Below the pieces are notes generated by a model, which worked only from the letters and a program-made list of their open reading frames with translations, did not search any database and had not been told where the DNA came from. The translations under genes were made by a program, and so were the position numbers. Positions 8,586 through 22,530 of a DNA stretch of 64,000 nt are shown here, one piece after another (positions within the stretch are counted from its first letter, which is position 1; each line of letters opens with the position of its first letter). This DNA comes from Ochromonas danica (taxonomy: Eukaryota > Sar > Chrysophyceae > Chromulinales > Chromulinaceae). The stretch spans positions 4,566 through 68,565 of the forward strand of contig VKHL01000084.1 of NCBI GenBank assembly GCA_015146655.1. Direction: 5' to 3'.

Positions 8586-11500
8586 CTACTCTTCCTCCGA
8601 TAGAAATAAGGCCAAGCCCGATAATATCCAGCGATCCTGATCGTCTGCTCGTGGGATTGGCATTTGCAGCTCCATCAAAAAGTCCTCCCGTGAGGGAGTC
8701 AAGTAGACTGGGACAGAGATTGCTTCGTCGGGCCTGTAAACATCCTGAGAAACAGAAGAAACAAAGCCAATCGTGACGTCAGGAACAGGAATCAACTCGG
8801 CGGCCTCTGGAGCACTTTCTTGCAGCACGTCATTGAAACTCGCGCCTTGCAGAAGAAGATTGGATAGAATGCAAGGCAAGGGACAATCCTGCCGCAGACG
8901 ACGGCTATCCTTTCCCCAAGCGCAAATCAACTTCACCTGATCGATGGCAAGATTCAACTTTCTTGCCGCTTGCTGTCGAAGAGCATTGATGAAGGTGGCT
9001 GGGTGGAATAGATCACACAAAGCCAAAGGAGTGGCGAGGAGGGACGAACTTCCTCCTTTGCTCAAAGTAGATTTCCACTTTGATAGGGCCAATCGTCTAC
9101 GAACCAAATTGCGCAACCAAGCTTGAGGCTTCTCTGGCCCCGTTTCCCACAAGCGCAACCATTCAGATGGAATGCTTCCGTTCAACAGGGCAGTTGCAGT
9201 GCTTTGAATTGCGGGTGTCAACAGTCCAGAACCAAATAAAACCTGCAGCAACACAAATACTCGTTAAAGCAATACGCAAGAAATATTGTTGAACAAACCT
9301 TCTTGATATCAGCCAGAGAGGAATCAACAAAGCCGCAATTCTTGCCAGCAACATCACACTCCATGACAAGGAAATCCTCCACAGGGTCATTTTTAACGTT
9401 GGCATTGGCAGAGGTTGGATCTGTCTTGCTCCTAGTTTCTCTGCCAGTGCTTCTGGAAACAACTCCAGCATTGCTCGACACAAGTTGTTGCCATTGATCG
9501 AGGACTGGCGAAAGCTGCAACAAGTGGGCAATAAGGCATGGAAAGAGAAAATAATAAAAAAGGCTTCGAACCTGCGCCCTCCATTTCTCTCGATCAAACT
9601 TAGCGGCTTCTTCAGTACTTGAGGATAAAACCGTCAACTGTTTGATCAGAGATGTAGAATTAGTGCGTTGCAAGCTGCGCTCTATATTGTCTGGCAAGCT
9701 GAAGAAGTAAGGGGCGTCGACATCCGGAAGCTGAGAAATTAGCTTCTTGAAAGCTTTGTAGTCAGGATTGCTCGGCATTCGAAGTGGAGTCCCTTGTATG
9801 ACTTCTGCTCCAGCACTTCCTTCGCCAGCCAAACGATCAGAAAAGAACAGCCTAAAGAGCAAAGTAACCAAAGGGAGATGAGCCCTGACACAACTTAAGC
9901 ATGAAGTCACACGAAGCAGTACTTTAAATAAGCACGAAGTACGCGCATGTCGAAAGCGTTATCCACCCTGCCGCCATAGATAGCGTCTTCCATCAACCCG
10001 TGTACTGTTTCCCAGTCAATAGACCCCGCATTCTTGCCAGTTACGGCCTACATCAAAAATTGCCAATTAGTCTCAACAATAGAAGCACTGTTCGGATAAA
10101 TTACCTCCACGATGTAAGTGCCAGCCTTGAGATCGCCATAAGAGAACTCATAGAACTTCGTCCAACCCTGCGGAATAAATGTTCTTCGCTCTTGCATAAT
10201 TCCATGAAAACATGCCAGCAAGAAAAGTAAACGAGCTCGCAAAGCAGTTGTCCCATCAATTAACTCTGAATCCCAGGAATCAAACGTGCGTTGGAGATTC
10301 TTCTTCATGCCTGGCGGAGATTCAAAAGTTGCTTTCAACGAGGACTGTAGCAAAATAGAAGTGAATTGGGGATGCGCTTCAGAAGTGAGAATGAGCCGGA
10401 AGCCTTCTTGAGGATTCAACGCTGCCAGTTCCTTTTCCAAAGAAGGGAGCCAGGCAACTACGAGATGCAAGTTCTTGAGACAAAGCCAGGAACCATCAGC
10501 TGCTGCAGACTTCAGCAAATGCACAGCTACTTCTTGCTGCCCTCCGCCCATAGCCAGTTCTTCATATCGACCAGCGCCAATGGTTTTAGCCGCATACTCC
10601 TGCAACTCCTTGGAGGCATCGGCACCGGGAGACGAGATCAATAGAAGAGGAACTTTGCTGTTCACTTCATCAAAAAGAGATGACAAGGCGATTGGAGGAG
10701 GAGAAATCGACTCTACTCGGAGCGTATCCATGCAGAATTGCAATATCGCGGACTGCAGTCGATCGGGTCGAAAAGCCTGCACGATCAGCACTTTCTGGAA
10801 GGGAGTGGCGCTTCGCAAAAGAGGGAGATCTCTTTCCGCCTCCAACGAATTGGCAAATCGCTGCCATTTGGCGGTATTATCAAGCTCCAGGCCGACGCAC
10901 AATTGAGGAAGCTGCTCAGACAAAAGACGAAAAGCATCTCTTCTTTCAGACGGGGCCCATGCCGGGAAGCCTCTAGGAACGGCTTCCGAAACGGAAGCAA
11001 CCAATGCACCTGTAAATATATCCCACTCCTTAGGTTGGAAATGCTCGGGAAACATTTCGTGGACGAGGTGAAGAGCAAACATTGGTCTGTCGGCCTTGAA
11101 GAGCGCTCGCCCCACATAATAGAGAACTCGCACGTTCATATCGGCAAGAAGAACAGCCAAACGATCTTCAGTTGTTTTGGTTGTTGTTTCTGCCGCCAAA
11201 GCTTGCTTGAAGATCAGCATGAACGAGTTGAGAGAAAACTGATACATGTGACATATATTTTGCAGATTCTTCACCAAAAAGAAAAGCTTTGCTCCAGCCA
11301 AAGCAAAAGGACGATATACTTCGCGTTGTTCATCAAGCTTCACTGAAGCTTCAGCGCTCTTCTGAAGTGCTTCTTCAATTTCGGCTGATTTTTCCTTTGT
11401 GCGAGTGAGAGACTCGATTAGTGACGTGTTCTCCAAAAGATTTCCCTCCGCAGTGGCCAAGGCCTCCAACAAATCCTTCTCCAGCTTCGCGAGCTGAACT

Positions 11501-14500
11501 TTGAAGTCTTCTTCTCTCCTCAACATCTCGCCTTTCGCCTTCTCGAGCTCAGGCTGTTCGTGTTGAATGGCTAAGCCAAGCAGCTGTCCCTCAAGACCAC
11601 TGCGCGTCACAGTAAAGTTCACTGTGGTTAGCAGACCCGCGGCATCGGGAGGGATGTCAGGAGATGGATTACGAGTCACCAGATACATGCGGAAATTCTC
11701 ATTGAAGTCAATCGTCTTTTCACCTATGTTAACCACATAGCGAGGCCCTTGATGAAACAAATCTCTACGGCAGAGAGGGTAGAGTGCCGGTTCTAACCCA
11801 TCCGCCTCCAAAATCAGCAAAGTCTTGCCGAAGCGAACTGCCAACTCAACCTGATTTGTAAACCTGGGGTCGAACTGAGTGACCACTTCCAACGGTCTAT
11901 TCTTATCATTCGCTAGAATAGACTTTAACCAGGTGGTTGCGGAAGAGACTGGATCGATAATGAACGGAACGCGATCGTTGGCGTTACAGATCACCAAGGC
12001 ATTCTCTTGAGAAAGGTCGTCAGAGGGAAGTCCAAGGCTTTTCCATTGAAGCAGTTCGCTCTCTGTGGTTAGCGTTCTCTTGAAGATAAAGTTTTGAATG
12101 TTGGCTAACGACTGCCACTTGCTTAGCATCAGCTCACGAACATTTTCGGGAGTCTTAGCGAGATAAGTGGCAAAGCCAGCGGCCAGCAACATCTTGACTG
12201 GCAATTTGGCGAGGTCACCACGAAGTTGTAGAGCTTGAGCTTTCCATCTTGCTTGCTCGCCAGACAGTTGATTAATGAGACGTTCCGCCTTGTCTAAAGT
12301 GCTGCCGGCAATCGAGAGGTTATTCTTCAAGCGCTCGGCCTCGGCAGTGCGAGCGGCGAACTCCTTCTTCATAGCAGCCACTCTGTCATCAATCTCTTGC
12401 AGCTCTTCTTCACATCTGCGCAACCTCTTTTGAGATAGCTCCAACTTGTTAATTTCTTCGTCCAGTTCAACCTGCAGAGGTTCGATTTTCTCTATCACCA
12501 AGGAGTAACGAATATTCGCCTTCACCCAAGCAGCCATAGGAGCCGCTGCAACTGAGACACGTTGAATTGCGGCATCGTCAAAAGACTGAGGCTTCTTCTT
12601 CAGCTGCTTCGCGACCGTCTTTCGCAGCTCGGGCGATATTCTCTTGGCATCGAAGTTTAAGATATCATCCTTCACCCCTCTGTTGCTCAAAAATCGCTTC
12701 ATAGACTGCCAAGAGAGATCTTGAACTCCCAACAAAGTCAGTACAGCAGCCAGCACATCAGCAATTGCTTCTGGGGGAGCTGTGAGCGATCGAATTTCAT
12801 TTAAATGCTCTGAACGAATAGATCCGACTGCGGTCTTAGCAGAGTCAAGGATTGGTTGGATTTCGGCCAACTCGTTCTCAATCTCTTGTTTGCGCTCTTG
12901 AGTTTTCTGCTCGTTCTCCGCCACGACGCGTTTCACCTCGCCAACTTCGTTGCGTCGATCAGTAGAACTTGAGATAGCTTTGCTGATTTCTTCCATTGCT
13001 CTGTCGGCAGCAGCCTGGGCGATGCGCAGATCTTTTTCTTGTTGCACGGCATTGGTGCGAAGATCGTGCACCACTTCTGCTGCGGCATCTAATTTGGACA
13101 AACCAGCCTCCAGATGGCTCAACTCGCGAGACAACTCCATCTTTTTCGACATACACAATCCATGCCACGTCTTTAAGAACGTAACATAGTCCCTTGGTGT
13201 CGCATTCAACATTGTGCAACAAGACTCGTGAATCGAAACCAACATTTCGATGAGGTGGTCATCAACAGTTTGTTTTCCGCCTTCTTCTTCCCTGTCAATA
13301 ACTCCGCCAGATTTTCTTTCGCTCTTTGACTCTCTGGCAGATTTTCCCTCGACAGCTTTGGCTTCACCTCTGCGACCACCATTGTCCTCACTCTCCTCAG
13401 AACGAGTAACGACAACATCTTTAATTCCCTCCATCAGCAGAGGAATCTCCTTTAGAGACTGCACCCTCCATTCGCCAATCCATAACACTGAGCAATAAGC
13501 ATACAAGGCAGGATTGGACTCACAACGGTATAAAAACAGAGGATGGTTTGGATCCATGCATAACACGATGTGAAGATTGCGTCGAATTCTAGAAATGAAG
13601 AACTCATACGGTGTTCGCGAGATTCCCTCTTCTTGCATGGCCTTGCGCAGACTATTGAGTATGGGCTCGAGCTCTTCGTGGGTATACAAGCTAGGGGCTT
13701 CGCCTGAACTGATCAAGGAATTCAACACTTCTAGGATGGCTTCTTTGGTAATTTGAAAATCCTCCACAAACAACACAACTTTTTCGCCTTTGACGCCAGC
13801 CAAGTCGAGAACTGTCTTCATTTCTACACTGAACTGCTTCAAACCGTATTCTCGGGAGACAGATGGCGTGAAAAAGTGATATCCAAGCATGTAGGTGGCA
13901 ATCGTCACTGCATTTCGACGGCCAACTCCACATTTTCCGACTAACAAGAGGTGGCCAGCAGCACTGCTGAGCACTCTATCAATGTGGGAAATATGCTCCA
14001 AGCTCTCGCTGAAGAGAAGCATGTTCAAGTCTCGCTCTTCTCTTTCGTAGTATAGGATGCCTTGACTGACCACCTTCTTGTATTCATCTTCGCTCATTTT
14101 GAGAAGCTTGCCACCAACAAATTCCTCGACATTGGACGCTGCATCACCTTCCTTGCTTTCAGCATTCTTCGATGAGTTAGCTCCTCGCGCTCCAGATAGA
14201 CTGCTAAAAATGCTTTCAGGAGCGATGAGAGGATGTCTGAATTGTGTACGAAGCACGCCCGCCAGTAATTGGTCAAATTTCGAAAGGCAATCCGTCCCCA
14301 CCAATCTGTCTCTGAAGATTCGACATGCTTCATACGCGACAGCATCCAGAAGGTTTTCCACTTCCAGATTGTATCGACAAATGTTTTTTATCCAAATTGT
14401 GACATCACGCGGTGTGAATAGATAGTGTCGGCGATCATCAACTGTGAACTTCTCTTTTGTCTTCTGAAAGATTTCAACAATAGCACTTGACAGTCGCTCC

Positions 14501-17500
14501 CTTTCCGCGCTTTGGGCCCAACGAGTATCATTTATTCGCACAGAGTTTAACACAACATTCAGAAATCGGTCGTAAACATGGACGAGCTCCTTTGTTTCTG
14601 GATAATCTAAAACGCCAATTCTTGTCACGGCGGTGAAGCGTGTGCTTAGAGGATGTCTCCCCACGGTTGTTGCGGCATTCATTGAAGCGACGATTTGAAT
14701 GCGTTCGAGCTTTAAGAACTCCAAGGCTTCGTCATAAAATCCCCCAAAAGTGATAATTTGCTGCAAGAATGCAATGAGCTGACAAGTGTCATACATGTCA
14801 GGCTTCGGTAAGTTGATGTCCTTCAAATACAACACCAAGCGCTCGCAGTCACGGGGTCGATACACTCTACCATCCGAAGATGAATAAAGCGAGCACGCTT
14901 GTGCAATTTTGCTGATAACATCATCTGCTGTGGTTTGAGCATTGCAATTCAAAGTAGCTATGCCAATATTCTTCTTTCTTCTAAAAGCATAATTGATCAA
15001 CATACTCTTGCCACATCCTTCGGGTCCGACGAGGATAAACGGCTCCATATGGGCAATCCAGCTTTCCATCATGGATATGGTCCTTTGCACGCTTACAGTA
15101 GACACCACTCCACTGTGGCCGATATCTTGCAATTGAATGCCGTCCGCCTCATCTCGTAGAGGAAGCGAAAAGGGTCGAAATTGACTTCCGTCGGCGTAAC
15201 AGTCAAGGGGCGCACTCAGGTCCGGAGGTCTTTCGCTGGCCCATTGGAACACCTCCTTCGCCAAAGCTGAACGAGCGCTCTCATTCAAGTTTCCACCCAA
15301 TCCTCTAATCAGTGCGCAAACAAATTCTTGGCGAGTATTGACATCTTTCAGCTGACTCAGACCATTCATAACCGTACCCACCAACGTGGTTTCCACGGTG
15401 ACTTCACATTTCAAAACAAACTCTAAAGCCTTGTAAAACAATTCGTCAATCCAGGCTGCAATGGACATCATTCGATCTTGAGGGAAGGCAGAGAGCCATT
15501 TCTGAATGAGTCTACTAACATCCAGATCATCATCCGACAAAAATATCATGCCCATACGAGAAATAGTGGCTGGAGAGGCAAACCGGAGATCGTGAGTTTC
15601 AAACAGGAAGTTCACATTGGGCCCAAATGAAATGCGCTCGCCATTGGGCATTGTTAAGAGATGATTGTCGTCTAGCACAGAGTTGAGAGATTCGATCCAC
15701 TACGCACAAACAATTCAGAAGCGGCAACAAGTTATTACAATAGCGGCAAGAAGCAGAAGAGCGTTGAGTACCTCTGGATCAACATCTCCGTCGCAGATTA
15801 TCCAGCACCGAACATCTTGAGACTCTTTAACCACTTTACGAGCAGCATCGGTAAGGACACCGTCAGACCACTCGCGTGTGTCCATATCCATTCGTCCCAA
15901 CAATCGCTCACGAGGCATCGACTTGGGATTCATCACGTAGGTAACAACTGGAGTGCCGCATTTCACCATTGCAGCTTTCAGCACCCTCCACAAAGTACTC
16001 TATCCAGCATGCAGCATGACAATATCCATCATTTAGACAGTTATCAAAGCCACTGACCTTGCCACATCCTGAAGGGCCAACAATCACACAACCCATTCTC
16101 TGGTCCAAAGATTCCTTCAGCTGGATCATCTTCTTCACCTGTCCAGCATCCTCAACACAGTGAAAGGGTTTTTCTTTCATAACCTACAGATGACGTGTCG
16201 TTAGGATAAGCCGCAAGAAACTATCACAAGAGAGATATCACAAACCGTAATGATTGCTTCTTCCAACTCTCCGCCTGTAATATCCGCGCTCTTGACTCCA
16301 GGAAAGATGTCCCCAATGAGAGCCAAAAACTTCACCGTATCTTGGAAAGTTAGTTTGGACAGAGTATTAACACGCACAGCCTTGATTAGTATCTCATACT
16401 CCATCTCCGGCCCGACCTTTTGTCCCTGAACCTTGTAGGACTGGATCAATCGCCCTCCGCTGTTCAATACAGCTTTTAAAGCGCGCAGCCCCCAATCGTA
16501 GTGCTGCTGGGCAGACAAAAGCTGGCGAGAAAGCTTGAACAAGGACACAATCTTGGAAGCCAAATCCTTCGATTGAGTAAACCCTTCCGTTACCAGACTG
16601 ACCTCTGCAATCAGCTCATTGTCGGGCGCGCCCATGGCCACTGGGCGAAAGAGAGCTTTCAAGTTGTCAGGCAACTTACTGCGTCCGCCATAACCTTTGC
16701 CCGCGGGGTTGAGGGTCACAAAGATACCTGAATTGAAATTAACATCAATGCTGCGTCCCAGCAAAGTAATCGGTGAAGATCGAGTCTTGATGGCATCTTG
16801 AATAATCTGGATTTGTTGCGAAATAGCAGACAGCTGATCTTCTTTCAGACGATTGAATTCATCGAAACAACCCCAAGCGCCGCATTTGACGATACCAATG
16901 AAAATGCGAATCATCGATGTACTATGCAAGAGAGGAGGCAGAAATGTCAGGAGAAAAGTCGTTCTTCTTGTGTGAAGACATTGTCTTTACCTCTCGAGAG
17001 CTTCATCACAGTTGAAAACGAGAACTTGGCGGCCGAGACACGACGCGAGAGCCTTTACGGACTCTGTCTTGCCAGTACCCGCGGGGCCTATTCAAAACAA
17101 AGAAATGAAGAAAATAGAGCTGGAAATCTAATCTCGTCGGGTCTCACCATATGGATTCCCGCCAAAGCCCATGTGCATGCCTTGAGTGAGCGTTAGGTAG
17201 CAGCGATCGGTGAGAGGAGTGTGCACCAACTTGGGGGCGTTGCCTTGGTATTCGTAAGAATATTCAAACTCGGCATCATGCATTCGCACCACGCCCAATC
17301 CTTTGACAAGATAGTATCGCAGCTGCTTGCTCCATTGCCAGTCAGTGAGCTTCTTAGTCTTTTTCTTGATAAGCTGGTCCACTACATCAATATTGTGCAC
17401 GAGATCGAACACCAAGCTTTTCAGCTTTAACTGCAATAATGGTTCAGACGACAGGTCATGGGAGCAAAACTCAAACAACGTGTCTTCCAGCTGCTTTTTG

Positions 17501-20500
17501 AGTTGCGCCAGTCCGCCATCCTCAATAGCGGCTTCTGCATCTTCAGTGAACTTGATTGCTTGGGCAAGGCACAAGATTTGAGACGGATAGTTCCAATCAA
17601 AAACCTTGGCGTTGTAGCACTTCGTGAGCTGTGTTGCTAAAGTGGCTCTCATCTCCTGCGCCAGCTGCTCCAACCAATCTTCCACTTTCTCATTCACCGG
17701 AACTGGCGTTTCCAACTCAACGATCTCGTTGGCGCTCGAAATCATAGCCGTGATGGACTTGCAATCAGAATCGAATTTAACTCTGTGGATGCCTTGGAAG
17801 AGCTTCTTCAGATGGGCCTGGATGACCGCGGGGTTCTTGGCCTGGCCGAGGATCTCCAGCAAATCATCATCGCCAATGAAGTAAAAGCGAGGCATGGCAG
17901 AGCGCTTAGCTTCCAAGAACTCGGTCAGAGCCTTTTGGCACCGTTCCAATTGATCTGACATGTGCTTCAAGTTATCGCTGAGCTGAGGGAAATACTGTTC
18001 ATCGGCCAAGTAGAAGAGCTTCGGGTCGCGCACAATGCTCTTCATGACGTCTTTAAACCCTTCGTCTACTCTGCGAAAGCGACTTTCTTCGGCAGGAAGT
18101 GCTCCTCGAGCAAAAATAGGCTCCAAGTAGACCCAACGACGTTGGATGGAGTTCATGGTGTGCAAAATGAAGTCCAAGGCGGTCATCTTGGCCTCCAGAG
18201 CTAAACCAACATCGGAAAAGGCTTTGAAGAAGGGACTCTCCTTTAAAGACCCCAAGAGAGACTGTTTGTCTCCAATTTCAAGGAAGAGGTCTTTCCACTC
18301 CTTGATGAGGGGAATGCTGCGGCCGCTTTCTTCAGGCGACAGCAATTTGAGCTCTGCTGAAAGTTCCCAGGCTCGCAATTCTTGCATTGCTTCTCGAATT
18401 TGCACTTCGCCAAGTGCGCGGGCTTGTAAATTCTTCACAAAAGTGAGCGTAGCAGGCTCCATGAGGATATCAAGCTTGGAGAGAAAGTGCTCAACTTTAA
18501 GCTTCTCGAGGCGAAGGTCTTTGGGAAGTTGCAACTTGCCTTGCAGAAGCTCAGCCCAATGATCCTCCTTGAAAGCATCGCTCTTGCAATACTTCAATGC
18601 AGGAACACTTTTCTTGATGCGCTCAGCCTTCGTGATGATGTACTCAGCCACGCTGTCATAGGAACCCTTCGAAAAGGAAGCCTTCAAGACATCAATCCAC
18701 TTAACCGCGAAGTCCTGAAGAGCGTAAACATCAGTGAAGTCCAGCCAGTCCTCGTCGCCCATCTTCTTCTCTTCTTGACTGAAGTCTTTAAGCATGTCCC
18801 AAGACTTCGCAGTGCCCACAATGTCTTCATGCAGCGCATCCAATCCATCGAAACGAGGGCTGGGCATGCCAAACGCTGCTCTGGAATCTGCATGCTTCGA
18901 AGTGCGAGCCTCCAGTTCAGCAAACTGTTTCTTCCAATCGTCCAGAGAGTCAAAGATCTTCTGGACGTCCTTCGCATCCCACGTCTTCGTGTCAGACGGT
19001 TTGAGCTGCTTCCACTTGCTGGAGAACTTCTGAATGTCTACATTGATGCTTATCTCTTCCTCTTCCAAATGGGTTTTGAGCACTTCCTTTTGAGCTTCAA
19101 TGATGTCATTGAAAGCTTCCAAGGCCACATCGAAGTCATCCCAACGGCCGCCTTCTCCATCCAAGTTGGCCATCTTTGAAGTGATCTCGCTTATATCGAT
19201 CGCCGTCCCCGGGGCATATTGAAGAAGCACTTTCTTCTTCTCAACGCAGCCTTTCGACAGGCCAATCATGAAGGCTCTCTTGCTCTCAATCTCTTTCCAC
19301 TGCTTCTTGGCATCCCCGATCTCATCGACGGTGCGCGGCTTTGTGTTGAGCTTCTCATTCGACGACTCCAAGAACTGGTCCACATCCTTGAACTCCTCAA
19401 TTAAACTACGACGAAGATTGATTAAGAGAGTATCCGCGGCTCGCAAGAGCAGGTCGTCCAAAAAGCTCTTGAAAGGCACCAAACTGATGGAGCAGCAATC
19501 CACCTTCTCGACGTCAGGCAGCTTGTCGACCTCCTTGCGCTTCGATCGTAGAGACTTGAAGTTCAAAACGTATTCCTCGGAAACCTTCACGTTGTTCTCG
19601 ATAAAGGAGTCGAGGTCGATCTCCGCCAACAGTGCCCAGCCGGCATATCGATCGATGACTTCTTGCAAGCGAGCGATGAGAGATTCGGCTTTGGAATAGA
19701 CTTGGACAAGTCCTTTGATGTTGCGCATTCCCATCTTCTTGAAGATCTGAGCATTGCCAAAGCCCTCGAAAGCGTACGGAATGCCCACGAACTTCTTCAA
19801 CTCGCGGTAGTAAGTCTGCCGGGTTTGTTCCAGCGGCGGCTTGAATTCCAAGGCCTTATTAACAACTGTCAGCTCCATTTTAATCTCTGAAATACTCTCA
19901 TTAATGCATTCCAGCCCCATTTGATAGCTCACTTCCAGCGCCTTGTAAAGCTGATGGTCCCAGTGCAAGATCCAGAGCTTGGAGTCTTTCTCCAAGTATT
20001 TGCTGCGCAGAGACGCGACTTTCTCCTTCATGGCTCTCCATTTCGCCCTCCAAACCTCGCTTTGCTTGTGAAGCTCAATGCTCATCAAGCCAACCGTTTG
20101 ACTAATGAGCCATTCGTGCATCTTACGCAGAGATCTGTTTTCGTTGGAGAGCTTTTCGGCCGCTTCCTGTAATGTCTTGATGAAACTCTCGCACTCAGCA
20201 GGATTGCTCCAAGTCAATTCGGACTTCGATCGTCCCTGAGCAGTCGAAGAAACAATATTGGCGAATGAGGACAAAGATCCCAAGAGCAGTTGCTCTTGCA
20301 CGTCAATGATCTGCTCAGAGATGCTGTTGTAGAAGTTGGAAGTTTTCTTTAAGAGAATGCCGAAACGGTAAAACCGCTCAGCTTCGATGGCATAGTCTCC
20401 AATTGTTTTCCTCTTGCCATTGGAGGGTTTAGGCAAATCAAAGCCGAGCTCGTCCAGTTGTCGATAATCTCTCAGAAAGCGCACCAAAGACTCAGGGAAA

Positions 20501-22242
20501 TTGACTACCAAGACACCGTCTTTCCAGTTCAGCAATGGCCCTTGCAAACGCAACGAGTCGTCTCCGTCCTTCACCTTCTGGTTCACATCGCCCAGCCAGT
20601 TCTCAAACTTATTCCTCACCTCGCTTCTTATCTTCTGACTCGTTGACTCGCATTGAGAACTGAACTTCGAGTAGGAATCAAGATCTTCCAGCAGCAAGGC
20701 GCATGACTTGTGAATATCAACAACCTTGGCCTCCAATTGGCGAAGGCGCACAATACTGGTCACCAACGGCGACACTATCTTGACACCGAGAGACAGTCCC
20801 AGGCCCGTGCCATTCGTCAGCTTGCCCAGCTCATCATCGCTGTTCGCAGCCAAAAGATCATCTTGGTCCACAAAAGACTCGATCTGATAGATCTTCTCTT
20901 TCACTAGCGTTATCAAGGTCTCTCTCTCAGAGACGATAGCGTTCCTAATCGCCGGTCTCCTCAACAGGTTCTTGTACTTCTGCAGCTCGCCTAGAAGCAA
21001 GTACGCGTTGTCTAGATAAGGCGACAAGGCGGATTTTAACTGAGACGCAACTGCCATCTCCACAGGATCTAACAGGCGCTCGTATTCTTTCACTGCGCGC
21101 TGCCAATTTGCTTCCGTGTAAGGATTGTAGAAGACTGGATGCATCTCCCGCAGAGGATCAAACAATCGATCAAAATGAACAAAATACCTTTCAGCATCTG
21201 GCAAAATATGTACGAGTTCCTCCGAAAGGGTGAGAATGCCTAACACTTGGTCAAGCCTGCTTCCCAGGGAACTGACCAAAATGTCTTCGTGAACTCGACC
21301 TTTCCATGGATGAATTGATCCTGACCAAAAGGAAGTTGTCAAGCGCTTTGGGATCTCGCACCAGCGCTCGCAGACGAAAATGGAGTTTGCCAAGGCGTTG
21401 CGCACTTTTCCGTTGCGATCCGCCCAAATGTCAATATCTCCCAGATAGCCTTGCACATAGTTGAAGACTGCCCGGCCCAAACAGTCGAAGAGACAGAGCA
21501 TTCTATTTTGAGGATAATAAACGCCTTCTGCGCTGCTCGCGTTCCAAATGGCATTGAGGGAGTCAAGAGCAGCATCGACCGCCTCTGCTACCGCAGACAC
21601 TTCCAAAGTGTTGAGGTCCAGGAAGCGCTGCAGCTCGGACAGCGCTTGATCCACAGACTTGGCCAGGGATCGAAACTGGGAGCGCCTGTCTTCTTTGAGA
21701 CGAGACCAAAACTCCATTTCATCAGCCAAAGTCTTTATTTCCGCCACGTTTTCCAAGTCCACGGCATTATCTCGCCGCGAGGACTGGAAGGAGCGCACAG
21801 AAGAAGAGAGCGAGGACTTCAGCTCTGACAGCAACTGGATGATGCGCGGCGGCAAATTCTCTGAAGCTTCCGCGTTCTCGAGAAGTGCGGGGCTCCAGAG
21901 GCCCTGCAAAGAAGTCAACAGGTACTCCAGCGGGGAGCCCTTGAGCACGTGAACATCGATGTTGGTTCTGACATTGTCGGCGCTCAACGGCTCAGACGAT
22001 CTTTTCACGAAGAGGATGTCATCTTTGTGCGATTCGTCAAACTTGACGCGCGAAAGGTCCTGGTAGAAGGAAAAGGTTTTGTCCTTGTCGCGCTGTGTGG
22101 CGAGCAGGGAGAGACACCTCGGGTCGTCCAGGAAATCGCGGACGGCTTTGGAATCAGCAGCTGCGGCCGCGGCCTCGCCCTTCTCGACGGCGCGAAGAGA
22201 AGACAGACTGTCCGCGATGAACTGAATTCGTTCATCACTCAT
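8586..22242 (-). CDS. DYNC2H1: Cytoplasmic dynein-2 (IFT dynein) heavy chain
   Basis: Ten exons on the minus strand: 22242-17148, 17087-16991, 16921-16246, 16183-16058, 15999-15772, 15699-10105, 10047-9923, 9851-9572, 9514-9299 and 9242-8586. Frames join to 4,364 residues (human DYNC2H1 is about 4,300). The linker ends at MGFGGNPYG, then the AAA1 P-loop [10 protein letters not shown] is followed by QVLVFNCDE and [14 protein letters not shown]. This wording is typical of the dynein-2 class rather than axonemal dyneins. AAA2 has GPSGCGKST (split by an intron), AAA3 GPEGCGKSM, and AAA4 a degenerate GKCGVGRRN, which human DYNC2H1 also has. The stalk, AAA5/6 and C-terminal barrel follow. Dynein-2 drives retrograde intraflagellar transport, so the organism builds a flagellum. 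Introns cluster around AAA1-AAA2 and the C-terminus, leaving two exons above 5 kb. Confidence 0.95.
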
Positions 22243-22530
22243 ATTTTAACCAGCAAGACAAGAAAAGCGACTCTCTTTCAATAGCAACTCAGTCTGCTCA
22301 GTCAAGGATGGGATGGGATGGTATGGTATGGGATCGTGTTTTATTCTACTTGGCACCACTCTTGGTGATTCAAATTGGTCAGTTTCATCCAGATCTCCAG
22401 ATGAGTCAGAGGCCATCCAGATCTCCAAATTTTCAGATTTGGAGAAGTAGGTTGGTCTCCTCTGTCAACTCTGGAACTGCACGCAGCATGCACTGATTCG
22501 GCCCAGCCTAGTCTGATAAGAGATCTTGAC
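22243..22530. promoter_or_regulatory. Divergent promoter region, dynein-2 / PAPS transporter
   Basis: 288 bp separate the two start codons. It includes a short 5-bp quasi-repeat (GGGAT/GGTAT, 22306-22333) and two similar ccagatctcca stretches near 22388 and 22416. No TATA box is evident. Confidence 0.5.

Noticed and set aside
13900-13990. Degenerate Walker A (GVGRRN) in dynein AAA4 as a sign of gene decay
   Set aside because: Human DYNC2H1 has the same GVGRR form at this position, so it is a class feature.
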